From assembly GCA_963575745.1 (NCBI GenBank), contig CAUYUJ010016354.1:186001-250000 (forward strand): a DNA stretch of 64,000 nt, written 5' to 3'. Both the position numbers and the translations under genes were made by a program. The notes beneath the pieces are model-generated. The model worked only from the letters and a program-made list of their open reading frames with translations, was not told where the DNA came from and made no database searches. Source of the DNA: Prorocentrum cordatum. Lineage: Eukaryota > Sar > Dinophyceae > Prorocentrales > Prorocentraceae. Below, in pieces: positions 50,991-63,475 of the stretch (the first letter of the stretch is position 1; each line of letters begins with the position of its first letter).

Positions 50991-52085
50991 CACGCGGCCC
51001 CCAGGGATGGCCCGAAGAGGTTTTCCAAGGTTACCCCTTTGTTCCCTGAAATATATCGGTTTATCCTGGTTGCTCGCTTTGTTTGCCTAGACGCGTCCCC
51101 TCGTGTTTTTGCTCGTCAGCTCCCGTGGGCACGGTGGGGGTGCTGGCGGGGGTGCTGGTGGGGGTGCCTTTTTTGCTCGCGAGCGCAAGCGGAGGAGCCG
51201 CGCGCCGTCATAAGATACAGCGAAGACCTAAAAAGCAGCGGCCGGGAACGAAGCAAGGCGCGCGCGGCGAGCGAGAAGTCGAAAGAGGAAGGGGCCTACA
51301 GAAGCCGAGGATGGAGAGGGATACTTGCCGAGCCCGCAAGCGGAGTGGCCCCAGAAACTAGCCCTCGGGGAACTTGAACCGACAACCTTCGCCCAAGCGA
51401 CAGTGTCCTCGCCCAACAGGTCAACGGTCAAGGCCGACCGTGACACACCGATGCCGTCGTCAGCACGGATCTTATACATCTACAACGTAGCCTGCAACGC
51501 GAAAGTAACACTGACACCCAGCAAACAGCTGTCCATTCAGTCAACGTGCCTCGGAGCAACCGACGCGCGGGGCGGCCTGGCGGGGATACTTTTTTGATCG
51601 CGACCGCGAGCGGGCACCCGCGCGGCGTCGAAGCCGTGCAAATGCAAGGCACGGGGAAAAGTGCAGGGCCACTACGCAAAAGGCAGCGCAAGAGCGGCGA
51701 AAATGAAGTAAATCAGGAGAAGCGGCACGAGCGAAGAGGACAAACGAAAAGAAGAAAACGAAGAAGGCGGAAGAACGACGAGAGGAGCGAGAAAGAGAAA
51801 CACACGCGGTGCAGCTCAGAGGCGACGGGCTGGGTAGGTGACCACCAGGGCCTCGTGGTACATCGAATGCTTGCCGCAAGTGGGCGAACGGGCACCCAAG
51901 AACAACGCCAGCCGTCAGACGTCGGTGGCCTCGAGCTTGTCCGAACCAAGTGCCGAGCCGCGATCGCAAACCTCCCTGGTGGGGATACTTTTTAGTCAGC
52001 GGCCGTAGGCGAGCGCGCCAGCGGCGAGTCCAGTCAGAGTGGTGATACTTTTTTTGTCGCGGCCACCAGCGAAAGCGCATGAAGA
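50990..52085. other. Gene-free stretch with four GATACTTTTTT repeats
   Basis: Four related segments of a pyrimidine-purine core followed by TCGCGNNCGCNAGCG-type sequence lie near 51,168, 51,587, 51,985 and 52,043 (e.g. GGGGATACTTTTTTGATCGC). No ORF shows family resemblance. Confidence 0.55.
51360..51432 (-). other. tRNA-like segment, possible SINE head
   Basis: The minus strand carries GGTTCAAGTTCC, which resembles a pol III B box, 30-45 nt after TGTTGGGCGAGGACACTG. A proper T-stem and acceptor stem do not pair, so this is not a functional tRNA. It may derive from a tRNA-type SINE. Confidence 0.25.
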
Positions 52086-52090
52086 ATTGC

Positions 52091-52822
52091 CCAACCATCG
52101 GTGTCGGGTCCTCGCTTTGGAAAGACAACGCCCGGCGTTCCTCCTTCATTCCTCCCGCTGCCCCCTCCCTCCTCCTCTCATCAGCATCGTCATCAGCATC
52201 GTCAACGACATCGGCATCGGCATCGTCCTCGTCATCGTCATCATCGTCATCATCGTCATCGTCATCATCGTCATCATCAACATCATCATCATCATCATCA
52301 TCAGCATCATCATCGTCGTTATCGTCATCCTCGTTATCATCATCATCATGGTCGTCATCATCATCAGCAGCATCATCATCAGCATCATCATCATCAATAT
52401 CATCATCACCCTCATCCTCATCCTCATCATCACCGTCAGCATCAGCATCATCACAGAACACCCCACACGCTTCGTGGCCCCATAGAGAGCTCCACCGAAG
52501 AACCCAGTGGCGCAGTTCGCATGGCGGCGACGCCCCATTTTGGCACACCCCTCACACGCTTCGTGGCCCCATAGGGAACCCCACCGAAGGTCCCCATGGC
52601 GCTGTCTGCATGGCGGCGCCGCACTATTGTGGTACACCTCTCACACATTTCGTGGCCCCACAGCGAGCTCCACGTAAGGTCCCAGTGGCGCAGTCCGCAT
52701 GGCTGCGCCGCTCCGTTTTGGCATGCCCCTCACACGCTTCGTGGCCCCATAGGGAGCTGCACCGAAGTCTATACTAACAACGCGGTATTCACAACTACAT
52801 ATGGTTGGGTCCTTCGCCAGGC
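52091..52822 (+). repeat. Leader-array-trailer element LAT3
   Basis: Diverged leader (CAACCATCGGTGTCGGGTCC, then TCGCTTTG), a long (ATC)n/(CAT)n tract (52,180-52,450), about four ~88-bp units (52,450-52,760) and trailer 52,765-52,822 (CATATGGTTGGGTCCTTCGC). Confidence 0.85.
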
Positions 52823-52893
52823 CAGGTTTGGTTCGTGGGCGGGGCGGGCGCAAAACATCAGCCTGGCGAAGGACCCAACCATATGCAGTTGTG
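52788..52893. repeat. Palindrome joining LAT3 and LAT4 tail to tail
   Basis: Trailer copies at 52,788-52,822 and 52,861-52,893 are inverted with one or two mismatches (GGTTGGGTCCTTCGCCAGGC / GCCTGGCGAAGGACCCAACC) around a 38-bp spacer. Confidence 0.95.
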
Positions 52894-53930
52894 AGCACCG
52901 TCGTTGTATGCACCGCATTCGGCACAGCTCCCTCTATATAAACCAGGCGTGTGAAGGGTGTGCCAAAATTTGGCCGGTGGGCGCATGCCAAAGCAGCCAC
53001 TGGGACCGTCGGTGGAATTCCCTATGGAGCTACGAAGCGCGTGAGAGGTGTGCCCAAATAGGTGCAAAGGGCGCATGCGACCGCAGCCACTGTCGCCGTC
53101 GGTGGAGTTCCCCCTGGGGCCGCGAAACGTGTGATGGGTGTGCCGAAATGCGTGCGGTGGGCGCATGCGAACGCAGCCATTGGCGCCTTGGGTGAAGCTC
53201 CTTATGGGGCCACGAAACGTGTGAGGGTGTGCCCAAATGAATGTGAGTGACGCGTGCGGGCGGTGGCACTGGCGCCTCCGGTGGAGCCCCCTATGGGGCC
53301 ACGAAACGCGTGAGGGGTGTGCCAGAATGGGCGTGGGTGACGCATGCGGGCGGTGGCGACTGGGCCTTCGTTGGAGCTCCCTACGGGGCCACGAAGCAAG
53401 TGAGGGGTGTGACGAAATGGACGTGGGTGACGCATGCGGGCGATGGCACTAGGGCCTTCGGTGGAGCTCCCTGTGGGGCCATGAAGCGTGTGACGGGTGT
53501 ACCGATATTGGTGTGCGTGACGCATGCGGGCGGTGTGCTGAAATGAGTGTGGGTGACGGACGCATGCGGGCGGTGGCACTGGGGCCTTCGGTGGAGCTTC
53601 CTATGGGGCCACGAAACGTGTGAGGGGTGTGCCGACATGGGTGTGGGTGACGCATGCGGGCGGTGGCAGTGGGCCATTCGGTGGAGCTCCTTATGCGGGC
53701 ACGCAGCGTGTGCGGGGAGTGCCGAAATGAGTGTGGGTGACGCATGCGGGCGGTGGCACTGTGGCCTCGGGTGGAGCTCCCGATGGGCCACGGAACGTGT
53801 GAGAAGTGTGACGAAATTAGTGGTGACGCATGCGGGCGGTGGTACTGTGGCTTTCGGTGGAGCTCCCTATGAGACCGCGAAACGTGCGAAGGGAATACCG
53901 GATTGGGTGTGGGTGACGCATTTTCGGCAG
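52861..53930 (-). repeat. Leader-array-trailer element LAT4 (leader missing)
   Basis: Trailer at 52,861-52,915 and about 12 units of ~85-90 bp to 53,930. The expected leader is not found beyond 53,930. Confidence 0.85.
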
Positions 53931-55500
53931 CTCTCGTTGCCCCCCCCCCATGGTATCGCCCCCCCATTACGCGTCCTTCGAAGGGATAACCCCAAGAGAA
54001 GTCTGGTGGGCAAGCGCGGGCAAGGGACAACCAGAGGCCGACGGCAGAACAGGCCCAAGGGGGGCACGCGGCGATCAGGATCTCGCGCAGCTTCGCCTCG
54101 CCCGCACGTGCGACACGAACCGAAACCACAATCGATCTCCCAGCGGAGGGGGACCCGCCGCTCAAATCCGGTATGATCTCCAACCTCCGGTATCTCTCTC
54201 CCTCTCTATGTCGTACAATGCTTGGTGACTGATGGTTACCATCTGCATTGCTTTCTTACTACCTCCCTGCTCCATCCTTCTCGTTCGCAACTCTCTCTCG
54301 CTCTCTCTCTCTCTCTCTTTCTACCTTTCTTCCCATCTCTTTTCCTCGCAACCCCATCTCAATGCAATTTCCCACTCCCACTCCCCCCTCTCTCTCTCTG
54401 GCAACCCCGCGTGATGCTACGGCAAAGGCCTAGGTCGATCACGATCTGCAAGATCTCGAACATGCGCAGCGAGCCTGGACCCCCTCGCCTGAAGAGGCTT
54501 CCGTGCCCCCAGACGAAGGGGGAGGGGGAGGACGGGGAGCGGGTTGGGGGCCGAGGAGAAGAAGGATGGGTGGAGGGTCGAAGATACAGCCTGTTCGTCG
54601 CTCGGGGCCCCTTCCGACCCACGAAAGCATCAAAGGCCTCTGGCGACCTGTGAGGACCTCCCTGGGACCTCTTGCACACGGGAAGGGGGAAAATGGAAGG
54701 GGGGGAGGGAGAGGGGGACAGGACAAGCTAGATGCGCTCGCACCACACATGACATCTGATCCCTCCCACCGATACCCCCCCATTGCGTTGATGCGTTCTT
54801 TATCAGCGGACGCGTGTCATAGCCGACCTGGAATTCCAACAGAAAGGCCTCAGCGTGTCATGAGCAACCGGGAAAAAAAGGGAACTGCGTGCAAAGGGGA
54901 GGATGGCGGGGATGATGACCAGGAGAAAAAGAATGTGGAGAGAGAAGGACGAGGAAGAAAATCAGCATCAGGACCTGGAATGGAAAAAAACGGGAGGGGC
55001 AGGATGACCAGAGGGAAGGGGAGGAGAGGAAACGAAAGGGGGGCGACAACGATAAAACAAATCTGATCCAGAAAAGTGGCCCACGCTGACGGGGCAGGAC
55101 CATTGTGAACGACGGGAGCAAATCGCCGATCCGAAAATGAGGCCCAAGCTGCAACGGGACCACCATATTGAAACACCGAATGCAATCGAATTGGAAACAA
55201 ACCCATCGAATAATAAACAACAATGTTAGCCAATCTGCCCCCAAAAAACCGGTGTGGCTCTAGCAGAGTATGTGGTGTTAGCTCTGCGGGACAACTTTCG
55301 TGATACAATGGTGGAGGTGTAATCTAAATGGGGCAACCGGCATACTGCACTTCAGGTGGCGAAACTTGTGGTGCATTCTAAGTGGTGCAATGAATTTCTG
55401 TTCGCAGTGAATTGTCCACTCCACTGCTCCCGCAAACATCCCACCCACCCACCCGCAACTTAGTTTGCAAAATCTCTTAAGACCGTGACGGTGGGTACCA
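53931..55500. other. Gene-free stretch
   Basis: (CT)n-rich tracts at 54,180-54,410, GGGGGA-rich pieces at 54,510-54,720, and from 55,400 a sequence (CCACCCACCCACCCGCAACT) shared with 57,040 and 59,317. No credible ORF. Confidence 0.5.
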
Positions 55501-55507
55501 AATGGCA

Positions 55508-56061
55508 CTTGGCAACGACAGCGACGCCGACGACGACAGCGACAACGACGACGACGACGACGCCGCCGACAACGACTACGACGACATCGACGACGTCTCC
55601 AACGACTTCGACGACGCCGACAACGACGACGACGACGACGACGACGACACCGACGACGACGACGACGACGCCGACGACGACGTCAACGACGATGACAACG
55701 ACGGCGACGACGCCGACGACGACGACACCGTCGACGACGACGACGACGACGACGTCAACGACGCCGACGACGACGACGACGACGACGACGACACCGGTGA
55801 CGAAGACGACGACGCCGACGTCGACGACGACGAAGACGACGACGACACCGACGCCGACGACGACGAAGACGACGACGGCGTCGCCAACGAGGACGACAAC
55901 GAGGGAGGAGGGAGGACGACGACGGCGACAACGACGACAACGACGACAACGACGACAACGACGAGGGAGGAGGAAGGACGGCGACGACGCGAACGACGAA
56001 GAAAGAGGAAAGACGGCGACGCCGACGACGACAACGACGAGGGAGGAGGGAAGACGACGAA

Positions 56062-56095
<34 letters not shown>

Positions 56096-56310
56096 AGGAA
56101 ATAGGAGGGACGACGACGAGACGCCTACGACGGACGACGACGACGACGACGACTAGAGGAGGAGGAAGGACGACCACGGCGACAACGACGACGGAAACGA
56201 CCACGACGCCAAAGAGAACGACGACGACGAACACGAGGAAAGACAGAGGACGACGTAGGCGACGACGACGACGACGCGGGAGGAGGAAGGACGGCGACGA
56301 CGACGACGCA
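55508..56310. repeat. ~800-bp CGA/GAC microsatellite
   Basis: Imperfect (GACGAC)n interrupted by GAGGGAGGAGG and AAGAC words. Poly-Asp, poly-Thr and poly-Arg frames are artefacts. Confidence 0.95.
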
Positions 56311-56319
56311 ACAGCGCGC

Positions 56320-57640
56320 GCGCACGCTTTTGTTTGAAAAACCGTGCTGCGAACTTCGTGTTTTTGTATTTGTTTTTTGGGGCACACGATTTAAAAATCC
56401 TTCCGACACCGATGGGTTTTGAAGGATTTCGGCACACGCGCGCGACGACGCGCTCGTCTGCACTTCGTCCCATTTGTTGCAAAGGATTCTCGCGACGGCA
56501 CACGCGCACGGGCGTTCGACAGATTTCGACATGCGCGCGCGCGAAGCCCATTTGGTAGCATTGTGTGAAAACCTTGAAAAACCAATGGTTTTCTTAAGAT
56601 GTCGCAATCGTTCGCGCGTAAGTTTTTAGCACACCCGTACTGCGAAACCATGTGTGTTGTATGTTTTTTGGGGAACTCGATTGCGAAATCTTTCCGGCAC
56701 CGAAGGTTTTTGACAGATTTCGGCATGCGCGCGCGACGACGCGCGCGTGCGCACTTCGTCCCATGTTTTACCAGGGATTCGCGGACAAAAATCTTATGTT
56801 AGAGCAACAGATGCCCCCGCGTACTTTTTTACGAGGGAACCTCAGAAAAAGGGGGCCGATACCGCCCCCCTGGGATAGTGTAAATTCATATTTCGGATGG
56901 ACATGTGGTTAGAATCATATATGATTGACATACCCGAAAAGGGGGGAATAACGCTGGGGGGGTAGAGTGTATTTTTTTCAGAAAGGAGAACCAATCAGTT
57001 GCTCAACGTGAAGTTGTCCACCCCACTGTTTGCGCAAACGTCCCACCCACCCACCCGCAACTTGGTTTGCAAACCCCAGGCGGAAGCGATTGCGATGAGT
57101 GTTTGGTGTTGGCTGGTGCTTATTTGCTGCCGCGCTAGCCCGCGCATGCTCGCGCGCGCAGCGGCCTGCTAGTTTGGCGCGACCGACGCGAACGCGGTGG
57201 CGCTGACCGCTCGGCACATTCGAACGGCCACTTCAGTGCGAGTCGGCGACTGGACGCGGTATCATGGCAACGTCGACAACGGTAGACACGATGATGATAG
57301 TAGCGATGGTGGCGGCGATGCGACAGCGACGACGGAGCAGCCAATGACGGCGTCGATGCTGATCACGCCGACGACGATGACGGCGTCTTCGCGTCGGCAA
57401 TGAAGGTCTAGGAATGATTTCGACATGCACGCGCAGGCGCACGAGAGTGGCCCGCATGATATTATTTGACACGGATCGCGCCACCCCAAACAGCGAGCAA
57501 GGGCGTCCGAACGTTTTCGACATGCGCGCGCGAAGCCCGCTTGGTAGCACGTTCGGGAAATGATTGTACCCAAACAAAAAGCAACGGTTTCCTTAAGCAT
57601 TCGCACGAGCGCGCATTTGTTGTTTTGAATTCGTGCTGCG
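56320..57640. repeat. GCGCGCGCGACGA dispersed repeats and ~220-bp direct repeat
   Basis: GGCATGCGCGCGCGACGACG-type cores lie near 56,440 and 56,720, with related GCGCGCGAAGCCC segments near 56,530 and 57,525. 56,990-57,215 (CCCACCCACCCGCAACTTGG, TTTGGCGCGACCGACGCG) is repeated with divergence at 59,265-59,485. Confidence 0.65.
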
Positions 57641-57658
57641 AAAGCCTGTGTTTTCCCC

Positions 57659-58955
57659 ACCATCCTGTGGTGTTGGGTCCTCCTTTTGAAGAGACAGTCC
57701 CCGCGTTCCTCCTCTCCTCCTCCTCCCCCTCCTACCGTCCGCATGCGTCCCCCCCACCCAAGTACAGCGCATCGTGGCCCCATAATGGGACCCCACCGAA
57801 GGTCCCAGTGCTACCGTCCGCATGCGCCCCCCCCACGCAGTACAGCGTTTCGTGGCCCCATAGGGAGCCCCACCGAAGGTCCCAGTGCTACCGTCCGCAT
57901 GCGCCCCCCCCCACCCAGTACAGCGTTTCGTGGCCCCATCGGGAGCCCCACCGAAGGTCCCAATGCTACCGTCCGCATGCGTCCGCCCAACCCAGTACAG
58001 CGTTTCGTGGCCCCATAGGGAGCCCCACCGAAGGTCCCAATGCTACCGTCCGCATGCGTCCCCCCTGCCCAGTACAGCGTTTCGTGGCCCCATCGGGAGC
58101 CCCACCGAAGGTCCCAGTGCTACCGTCCGCATGCGTCCGCCCAACCCAGTACACGTGGCCCCATCGGGAGCCCCACCGAAGGTCCCAGTGCTACCGTCCG
58201 CATGCGTCCGCCCAACCCAGTACAGCGTTTCGTGGCCCCATAGGGAGCCCCACCGAAGGTCCCACCCCCCACCCAGTACAGCGCTTCGTGGCCCCATAAG
58301 GAGCCCCACCGAAGGTCCCAGTGCTACCGTCCGCATGCGTCCCCCACGCCCAGTACAGCGTTCCGTGGCCCCGCAAGGAGCCCCACCGAAGGTTCCAGTG
58401 CTACCGTCCGCATGCGCCCCCCACACTCAGTACAGCGCTTCGTGGTCCCATAGGGAGCCCCACCGAAGGTCCCAATGCTACCGTCCGCATGCGTGCCCCC
58501 CCCCCGTGTACAGCGCTTCGTAGCCCCACAGAGAGCCCCACCGAAGCTCCTGGGACTGTCCGCATGCGTCCCGGAAATCTAATTTGGCATTCTCACCCCA
58601 CCCAGTACGGCGGTCCGTGGCCCCATAGAGAGCCTAGAGAGCCCCACCGAAGCCCCCAGTGGGACTGTCCGCATGCGTCCCTGAAACACAATTTTGGTAT
58701 TTTCACACCACCCACCACGGCGTTTCGTGGCCCCATAGGGAGCTCCACTGAAGCCACCACTGGGACCGCCCGCATGCGTCCCACACACCAGGCTTTGCAT
58801 TTTCTCCCCACCCAGTACGGCGTTTCGTGGCCCCATAGGGAGTTCGCCCGACGGCCCCAGTTCTACCGCCCGCATGCGTTACCCCCCACTCAGTGCAGCG
58901 CTTCGTGGCCCCATAGGGAGCTCCACCGAAGAAATTATTCACAATTGCGGTACCC
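57659..58955 (+). repeat. Leader-array-trailer element LAT5 (short-unit variant)
   Basis: Leader 57,659-57,716 (CATCCTGTGGTGTTGGGTCC), TCC tract, about 15 units mostly ~77 bp (ACCGTCCGCATGCG, CCCAGTACAGCG, TTTCGTGGCCCCATAGGGAG) and a truncated trailer (TTCACAATTGCGGT). Units near the right end lengthen and diverge. Confidence 0.85.
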
Positions 58956-58959
58956 ACAA

Positions 58960-59500
58960 CTGAGTTTGAAATCCTTCCGAAACCGTGGGTTTTTGAAAGG
59001 TTGCGGCATGCGCGCGCGACGACGCGCGCGTGCGCAGTTCGTCCCATTTGTTGCAAGGGATTATTGAACATTTGCGCTTTTTGATAAGCGAGCGCGCGCG
59101 CCTAACTTTTGCAGAGGATGGCGGGGGGGGGCCATACCGGTTTGGCTGGGACCATATGAAATTGCAATTAGGATGGACGATGGGGCAACGTCACGTGTAA
59201 ATACGGAAAATTAATAGTCAACCCCAGGGGGAGGGTGGTGGAACCCATCTCTTTTGTAGAACGGAGAATTGATTTCAACAAACGAATTGACACATTCCAT
59301 GCTCTTGCAAAATCCTACCCACCCACCCGCAACTTGGTTTGCAAAACCCATGCGGTGGCGATTGTGATGCATGGTTGGCGTTGGCTGGGGCATCTCTGCG
59401 GACGCGCCAACCCAAGCACGCGCGCGCAGCGGCCAGCTAGTTTGGCGCGACCGACGCGGCCGCGGTGACGCGGACCGCTGGGCAAGTCCCAAAGGTCTCT
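58960..59500. repeat. GCGCGCGCGACGA dispersed repeat and second copy of the ~220-bp direct repeat
   Basis: 58,980-59,110 resembles 56,700-56,800. 59,265-59,485 resembles 56,990-57,215. Confidence 0.65.
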
Positions 59501-60730
59501 GTGTGCATGCGATGTCATCGAAAGGATGAGCAGCGGAGCAACTTTAGCACGGGCCACTCTGAAGCCTCAGCGAATAGACACCGATCTGATAAGGAAACGA
59601 TGCGAAATTTGCATTGTGAACCGTCGTCCGCACCGACTGGAAACCGGGCCGACGGAAAGTGCGGCCCAGCACCGTCGTCCAAATCAATGCCGCATCCACC
59701 TCCAGCATCCTGAGACAGTCACGATGGCCGACCTTCACAAATTTAAGCCTCTGGAGGCCCTTTCGGACCCCGATGGCAACTTGCCGTCATCGAACGCGGT
59801 TCTCGTGCGCGTGATTTCTTTGAACAGAGTCGCCATGATCCACCGAACTTCTCACAGCTCCGCAGAGCGGCCTGGATGGGTCAAATGGGAGGGAGCGGAT
59901 CGCTGCATAGGCACACAACAAGCAAACATTGATCCACATGTTTGACGACGCCTAAACAATACAAACACAAAACTGCTGGTCACGAAAAATATGTCCCGGG
60001 AATAGGTCGAGAGCTCCGGGGGCCTGCTTTGGAGAAGTCACGCACGACTTCATCTGGATACATCGCAGCTTAGTCGGGGTGCCCACGGTCGGCAAACTAA
60101 ATGGACCACTGCCCCACCCCCCGCGGCCTGAATCTCTGTCGGGCTCCGGAACAGAGAAATCCATGATAAGGACCTTCCGGCGCGCGTCCAGCGTCAAACG
60201 AGCTCGGCATTCGCAGTCAGGGGTGTCAAAGTCAGGTCATCCTGCGTCACCTTGAACTCTCCTCTCCCCCCCCTCCCTGGGCGTCATCCCTCCTCCGCCC
60301 TGGAGCCTACGAGAATAATGCTCGGGCTGTGTTAAGGAAACTACTCAGCTGCTCCCCGTGCTGAGCGTCTCGCTTCGACATGACGCTCCCATCTACCGTT
60401 CCCGATTCCAACGAGTGAGCGTCGACCATGCAAGGCACGTCGCCAAGGCTGCACACGACCACCGTGGATGCAGAATTACAGAATAACTGGTGATCTGTAC
60501 TTGACGAGGGCAGTGATATCAGCAGTCAATGGGCTCAAAGCGCAAAAATGGGAAACATGCAACCAAAGTCATGTTGAACAAAGAATAGCCCTCAATTGGA
60601 CTAGCGCAGCCGATATTTCCAATATCTGGATCGAAATAGCTTTCTGCTGGGCGCTGGGCCCTGAGGAGACACCGAGCTGGAGTTCCGTATTTCGACTGTT
60701 CTGAGGTGGCGACTCCTGGGAAGCATGGCC
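59500..60730. other. Gene-free stretch
   Basis: Unique-looking sequence. The 139-codon plus ORF at 59,526-59,945 has no recognised domain, and no repeat was identified. It could hold decayed coding sequence. Confidence 0.4.
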
Positions 60731-60734
60731 GCGA

Positions 60735-60915
60735 ACCGAGCCGAGAACCGGGAACCAACTCTGGAACCCAGCAGGCCGAACCAAACCGGCCGGCCGAACC
60801 GAACCGGCCGAACCAGACCAGCCTGCTTTGCGAACCGAACCCGCCGAACCGAACCAACCGAACGGGACCAGCCGAACCCGAGCGGCTTGCTGCGCGAACT
60901 GAACTGGCCGAACCA
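60735..60915 (+). repeat. CCGAACCGAACC short repeats
   Basis: Imperfect GAACCGGCCGAACC words. Confidence 0.85.
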
Positions 60916-60984
60916 TGCAGACCGTCACGGGCACCACCGCGGGCACTTGGCTGGTCGAGAGCAGGGCGGCGCGGGGCGACAGCG

Positions 60985-61350
60985 ACGTCGACGTCGACGA
61001 CGTCGACGGCCCCAGGGGCCCCCTCGGTGGCCCCCCTGGGTACCGCCCCTCGGCGGCCCCCCTCGGTGGCACCCCTCGGAGGACCCCCTCGGCGGCCCCC
61101 CCTGGGCGTCTGGCCCCCTCTCCGTGGCCTTCCCTCGGTGGAACCCTTCGCTGGCCCTGTGGCTCCCCCTCGGTGGCCCCCCTCGGCGCCCCCCGTCCAG
61201 CATCCCCGCTTCAGCAGCCTCCCTCGGCCGCCTCCCTCGGTGGCGCCCCCTCGGTGGCCCCCCTCGGCGGCCCCCCCCTCCGTGGCCCCCCTCGGTGGCC
61301 CCCCCCTCGGTGCCCCCCCTCGGTGGCCTCCCTTCGTGGCCCCCCCATCT
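60985..61350 (+). repeat. CCCCCTCGGTGG minisatellite
   Basis: About 25 imperfect 12-15-bp units (CCCCCCTCGGTGG, CCCTCGGCGGC). Confidence 0.9.
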
Positions 61351-61574
61351 GTGGCCACCGGGGACGACGTGGGGATGCATGGGCCGCCTTGGAGCGCCGG
61401 GAAGCCGAAAAGGCGAGGACGCCAAAACCGTACAAAAACCTCCCGGGGACTTGACACGCGAGCGTTTTTTTCCCCATATCCTAAGGATTCGGGTTCTTGT
61501 TATTACTCTGACGCCTCCCACGCGCGGACTCCTTCCTCCCGCTCGCGCCTCCCTCCTCCCAATGATAATCACCA

Positions 61575-61812
61575 GATAAGACAAGACAAGATAAGATACT
61601 ACAAGATAAGATAAGATAGCACAATATTTGATAAGGTAAGATAAGATATATGACAAGGTAGGGTAATAGATAAGATAAGACAGCCTATGGAGTAATAAGA
61701 TAAGACAAGATATGGTGCGATAAAATGAGTTGATATAAGATAAGCTAAGACAAGATAAGAGATTGCAAGATAAGATAAGATAGAGGGTAATAAAGGTAAG
61801 ATAAGATAGGAC
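61575..61812 (+). repeat. GATAA pentamer array
   Basis: About 240 bp of ATAAG/GATAA repeats with interruptions (GACAAG, GGTAAG). Confidence 0.95.
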
Positions 61813-61815
61813 TCC

Positions 61816-62500
61816 ATGATCACAAAACGCTGCCAGGGGCATCATTTGGGAGCCCCAAGGGGGAGCCACCCTGGCTGATCTCACGAGCCCGTTCGCGCCG
61901 ATTTTGGTGGGACGCCTCAGCTAGAATTGCCGTTTGGCCTCCCCAACATGTATCTCTTGAGAGCCTCATGGTCACAAAACGCTGCCAGGGGCATCATTTG
62001 GGAGCCCCAAGGGGGAGCCACCCTGGCTGATCTCACGAGCCCGTTCGCGCCGATTTTGGTGGGACGTCTCAGCTAGAATTGCCGTTTGGCGCCCCCAACA
62101 TGTATCTCTTGAGAGCCTCATGGTCACAAAACGCTGCCAGGGGCATCATTTGGGAGCCCCAAGGGGGAGCCACCCTGGCTGATCTCACGAGCCCGTTCGC
62201 GCCGATTTTGGTGGGACGTCTCAGCTAGAATTGCCGTTTGGCGCCCCCAACATGTATCTCTTGAGAGCCTCATGGTCACAAAACGCTGCCAGGGGCATCA
62301 TTTGGGAGCCCCAAGGGGGAGCCACCCTGGCTGATCTCACGAGCCCGTTCGCGCCGATTTTGGTGGGACGCCTCAGCTAGAATTGCCGTTTGGCGTCCCC
62401 AACATGTATCTCTTGAGAGCCTCATGGTCACAAAACGCTGCCAGGGGCATCATTTGGGAGCCCCAGGGGGGGTCCACCAGGGGCTTCATAGTCACCAAAC
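61816..62500 (+). repeat. 152-bp tandem satellite
   Basis: CACAAAACGCTGCCAGGGGC starts at 61,821, 61,973, 62,125, 62,277 and 62,429, exactly 152 bp apart, with very few differences between units (e.g. GGCCTCCCC versus GGCGCCCCC). Two diverged partial units follow near 62,493 and 62,553. Confidence 0.98.
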
Positions 62501-62589
62501 GCTGCCAGGGGCAGCATTTTGGCTTCCCAAAGAGGAGTCGACCCGGGCCTCCTAGTCGCCAGACACTGCCAGGGGCACCATTGGGATTC

Positions 62590-63110
<521 letters not shown>

Positions 63111-63475
63111 CAGACAAGTAGGCGGACCAGGGTCCGTCCGCGAGGCGCACTGCGGTGCGACAACCCGCAAAACACTATTAGCGGCGGTGCAGCCTTAGGA
63201 TACGAGGGCGGGCAAAAGACCCCCTCCCCCGGCGCATTGCGTCTGAAGCTACGGACGGCGGACAGACTGTGAAGATCTCACGTGTCAGACCGCGTGACGA
63301 AGAAGGCCCCAACAAGAAAGGCGACGTGCGGACACGTGGCTAGGCGGCTTGGCAGACCGCCAGTTGGGCGCTTGGCCGCAGCGCGGCGCGCAGGGACGGG
63401 GCACCCCCCGCCCCCACGCCCTGACACCGTGGACGCGGGGCCACGCGTGCACACGGGCAGGCAGAATGGCGGAGA

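Noticed and set aside
51360-51432. tRNA gene
   Set aside because: Only a B-box-like word is present; T and acceptor stems do not pair.
59526-59945. 139-codon plus ORF with ordinary composition
   Set aside because: No recognisable motif, no DinoSL-like leader upstream and no homologous copy in the window; left unannotated as a gene.
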